From contig NC_091147.1 in the NCBI RefSeq assembly GCF_041381155.1, forward strand, positions 39,062,053 through 39,126,052: a DNA stretch of 64,000 bases, in the 5' to 3' direction. Shown piece by piece: positions 35,301 to 38,300 of the stretch. The notes under the pieces were generated by a model. That model was given only the letters and a program-made list of their open reading frames with translations. It did no database searches and had not been told where the DNA came from. How positions within the stretch are numbered: position 1 is the stretch's first letter; each line of letters starts with the position of its first letter. The stretch is from Argopecten irradians (taxonomy: Eukaryota > Mollusca > Bivalvia > Pectinida > Pectinidae). The translations under genes and the position numbers were made by a program.

Positions 35301-38300
35301 TCTCGTTGAAGGTCTAGTTAATAGGCACATAGAAATTCAGAGAGCAGGTGAGTTCTTGTTCAAGATCAAAGTGATAGGCTTAAATAAATCCAGAGAGCAG
35401 GAAAGTCAGTGGGCAAACATTTTTCTACACACATGTGAACAGAGATATCTGCTTATATACTTAATTATGGTCTGATCACTCTATTCATAATGATTCACTC
35501 TTTCTCCAGATAATAAGCCAGCTAGTTGACAGTGAGTGGATGGATGAGGAGGAGAAGGCCCAGATCCTGTCTACCTATTCCGACTACAAACCTATCCGGT
35601 CAAGGACGCCTGTTGCCACGGTGAGTTTACGTAAAATTATGTTTCAATTCAATGATGTTTTAAACTGCCCCAAAAATGAAATAAGAGAATGGAGTGGAAG
35701 AGGGGGAAGATGGCCTTTGTCAGTTCTCTTCTGTCATGTAGGGTTAAGATGGCTAAATGTTTCTTCATTCCATTCCTATATCTCATCTATATCAAATCTG
35801 ACACATCCTTACTGTGAAAAGTGTTACTTTTGTCAGTTCTCTTTCGGTTTTGTAGAGTTAAGATGGCTAAATGTTTCTTCATTCCATTCCTATATCTCAT
35901 CTACATTTGTATATCAAACCTGACACATCCTTACTGTGAAAAGTGTTACTTTTTCAGTTCTCTTCTGTCTTGTAGGGTTAAGATGGCTAAATGTCTCTTC
36001 ATTCCATTCCTATATCTCATCTATATCAAACCTGGCACATCCTTACTGTTAGTAGGATATTACACTAATAAAAACCAAACGAATCAGGGGTACTTATATG
36101 TCTAAAAAACATTAAACTAATAAAAAAAAATTGTATTTTATTTCCATGAATGATATTTTATTAAAACAATTAAAAGACTTGAAAAAAAATAAAAATAAAA
36201 GAAATTGTTTAAATATTTGTAATTCTAACACCACTTTTGTCATTCTTTAGAACCAGCCTGACTTTGTCAATTGTGGGAAGAAAAGAAAGTTTGAAGCAGA
36301 AAATGATCTTATTCAGACATGTGTTCACAGTCTTCAAGTGTCGGGGCTTAGTGATGCTGTCTCATGGCTTAAACAGATTCTATGTGAAGCGGCTTATGTT
36401 AAAATGGGTAAGTCGGGTCAGCGTGTATGTTACAATGAAAATGAATTTGCAGTTTTGATGAATCCCAAATTTTCATCGCATTTTGTGAATTGTCATGTCA
36501 TTTTTCCGGTCATGAAGATAATAGTGTTAGAAAGATGGTGAATATCTATATCATTCAAAATACTAAATTTCGTCAATTATTTCCTTGATAAGATATGCTA
36601 CATGTTGTAGACGTCTAGCCATGTCATATAGCCATGTCATAAATATCGTAAGACACATGTGCAATAACACTATTGTGACCTCACTGGTAGTTTTGACATT
36701 ATAATCTATATATGACATCGCATGATTGTCTCAGTAGACAGAAACGTCACATCCGAGCCAAATATCTACTGTTTTATTTAGAGACGAAAACATTGTTTTA
36801 CTGATATTTCTATCATTGAAAGTTATGTGATTTTTAAAAATAGAATCTTACACTCATGACTATGTGATATAAAATTTATCAAACTCGTTAAATAATCCGA
36901 TATGCAACTCGCCTAAAGGCTCATGGCATATCAAATTATTGAACTTGTTTAATAAATTTCATATCACATAGCCACTCATGTAAGTTACTCTATGTATGAC
37001 TTGTTGTACTAATATTTTCTCATATTTTTTCAGATCCTGACTGTTATATGAAAGAAGCAGTAGAGGAGCCCATCACTAGATTCCATGTCTGTACGTAAAT
37101 AAGCATATACTTACCTGTACGTAATATAAGACTCTTTCATATAGGTATGTGGATATGAAGGATAGGGATATTCTCCCAGAGGGTCACAAAATGCTGTAAA
37201 ACCCGAAGCTTGCCTAGGATTTTTACTAAATTTTGTGATTTTTAGGGTAGAATATCCCCATCCTTCATATCCACATATGAAAGAGTATTTTTCTCTCATA
37301 CCTTGACGTTTTATTGAAATATTACTACAATATCATTTTCGCCATTTTGAAATAAATTTGGAAAAAAAATATGACTGCAAGTCCATTTTCTACATAAGAA
37401 AAATGTGTGATATTTTCAATGCAAATCCCATTGTTTGTATCTTGCGAAGTGAATCCAGCCTAGTTTCTGGGGGAAAAAATGTTAAAATTGTACCTAGAAA
37501 ATAGTAATTTTGTTGACGCTGTGACGTCATGAGTCTTTAATGCATGGGTAGCCATGCAATACAGCCTCAGACAACATGAATGTATTGCCCGAGACCAGCC
37601 AGTATTACATGTGTAGGTATGAGAGAAATAAACATATACTTACCTGTACGTAAATAAGCATATACTTACCTACTCTGCCACATAATTATTGTCTTAACAC
37701 AGTTATGTAACAAACACAATTTTCTTATACAAATGTATCAGTATTAAACTCAATTTCGTAATTCTTTTGTTACTTTTGCATGGCAAGCTGATGCTTTACT
37801 TTAAAATTTAGAAAGATTTGTTCCTAAATGTCACCACTCAGAATCTACTCCTGCAAATGTGTACTGGTAACTAGAATGATTGATCATCTTAAAGTACTCA
37901 AAATTATCCATTATATTCCGTTCTAATGGCAGCAATACCGTCACTTTTGCTGTATTTTCAGGTAATTAAGTCATACACCCCTTAGAATTTCATAATGGAC
38001 TGGTCTTTTCTTTGATATAGAAGAGCCTAAATGCGTCTTTAGGGGTGAAGGAGTTAAAAAGAAAAATGAATGTAATCAAAGCCTTTTTTTTTCAGTAAGT
38101 AAAAAATCCATTCCAATTGTGTCTTTCACTGAGAAACACGACAGTTTCATGGGTGACAAAGTATTCCATACCCTGCTGGAGAACCTTGGTATCCATATGC
38201 CTGGAGACGTCGGTCTTCAGCATCCCAGAATCCCACACTTCTGGACTGCTAAACATATACTCAATGTGGCAGAGAAGCTTGGACCGTTGGAAGAAGGTCA

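Noticed and set aside
36338..36541. Alternative frame of 67 codons overlapping exon 18
   Set aside because: It is a shifted reading of exon 18 and intron; the exon 18 frame matches TIM.
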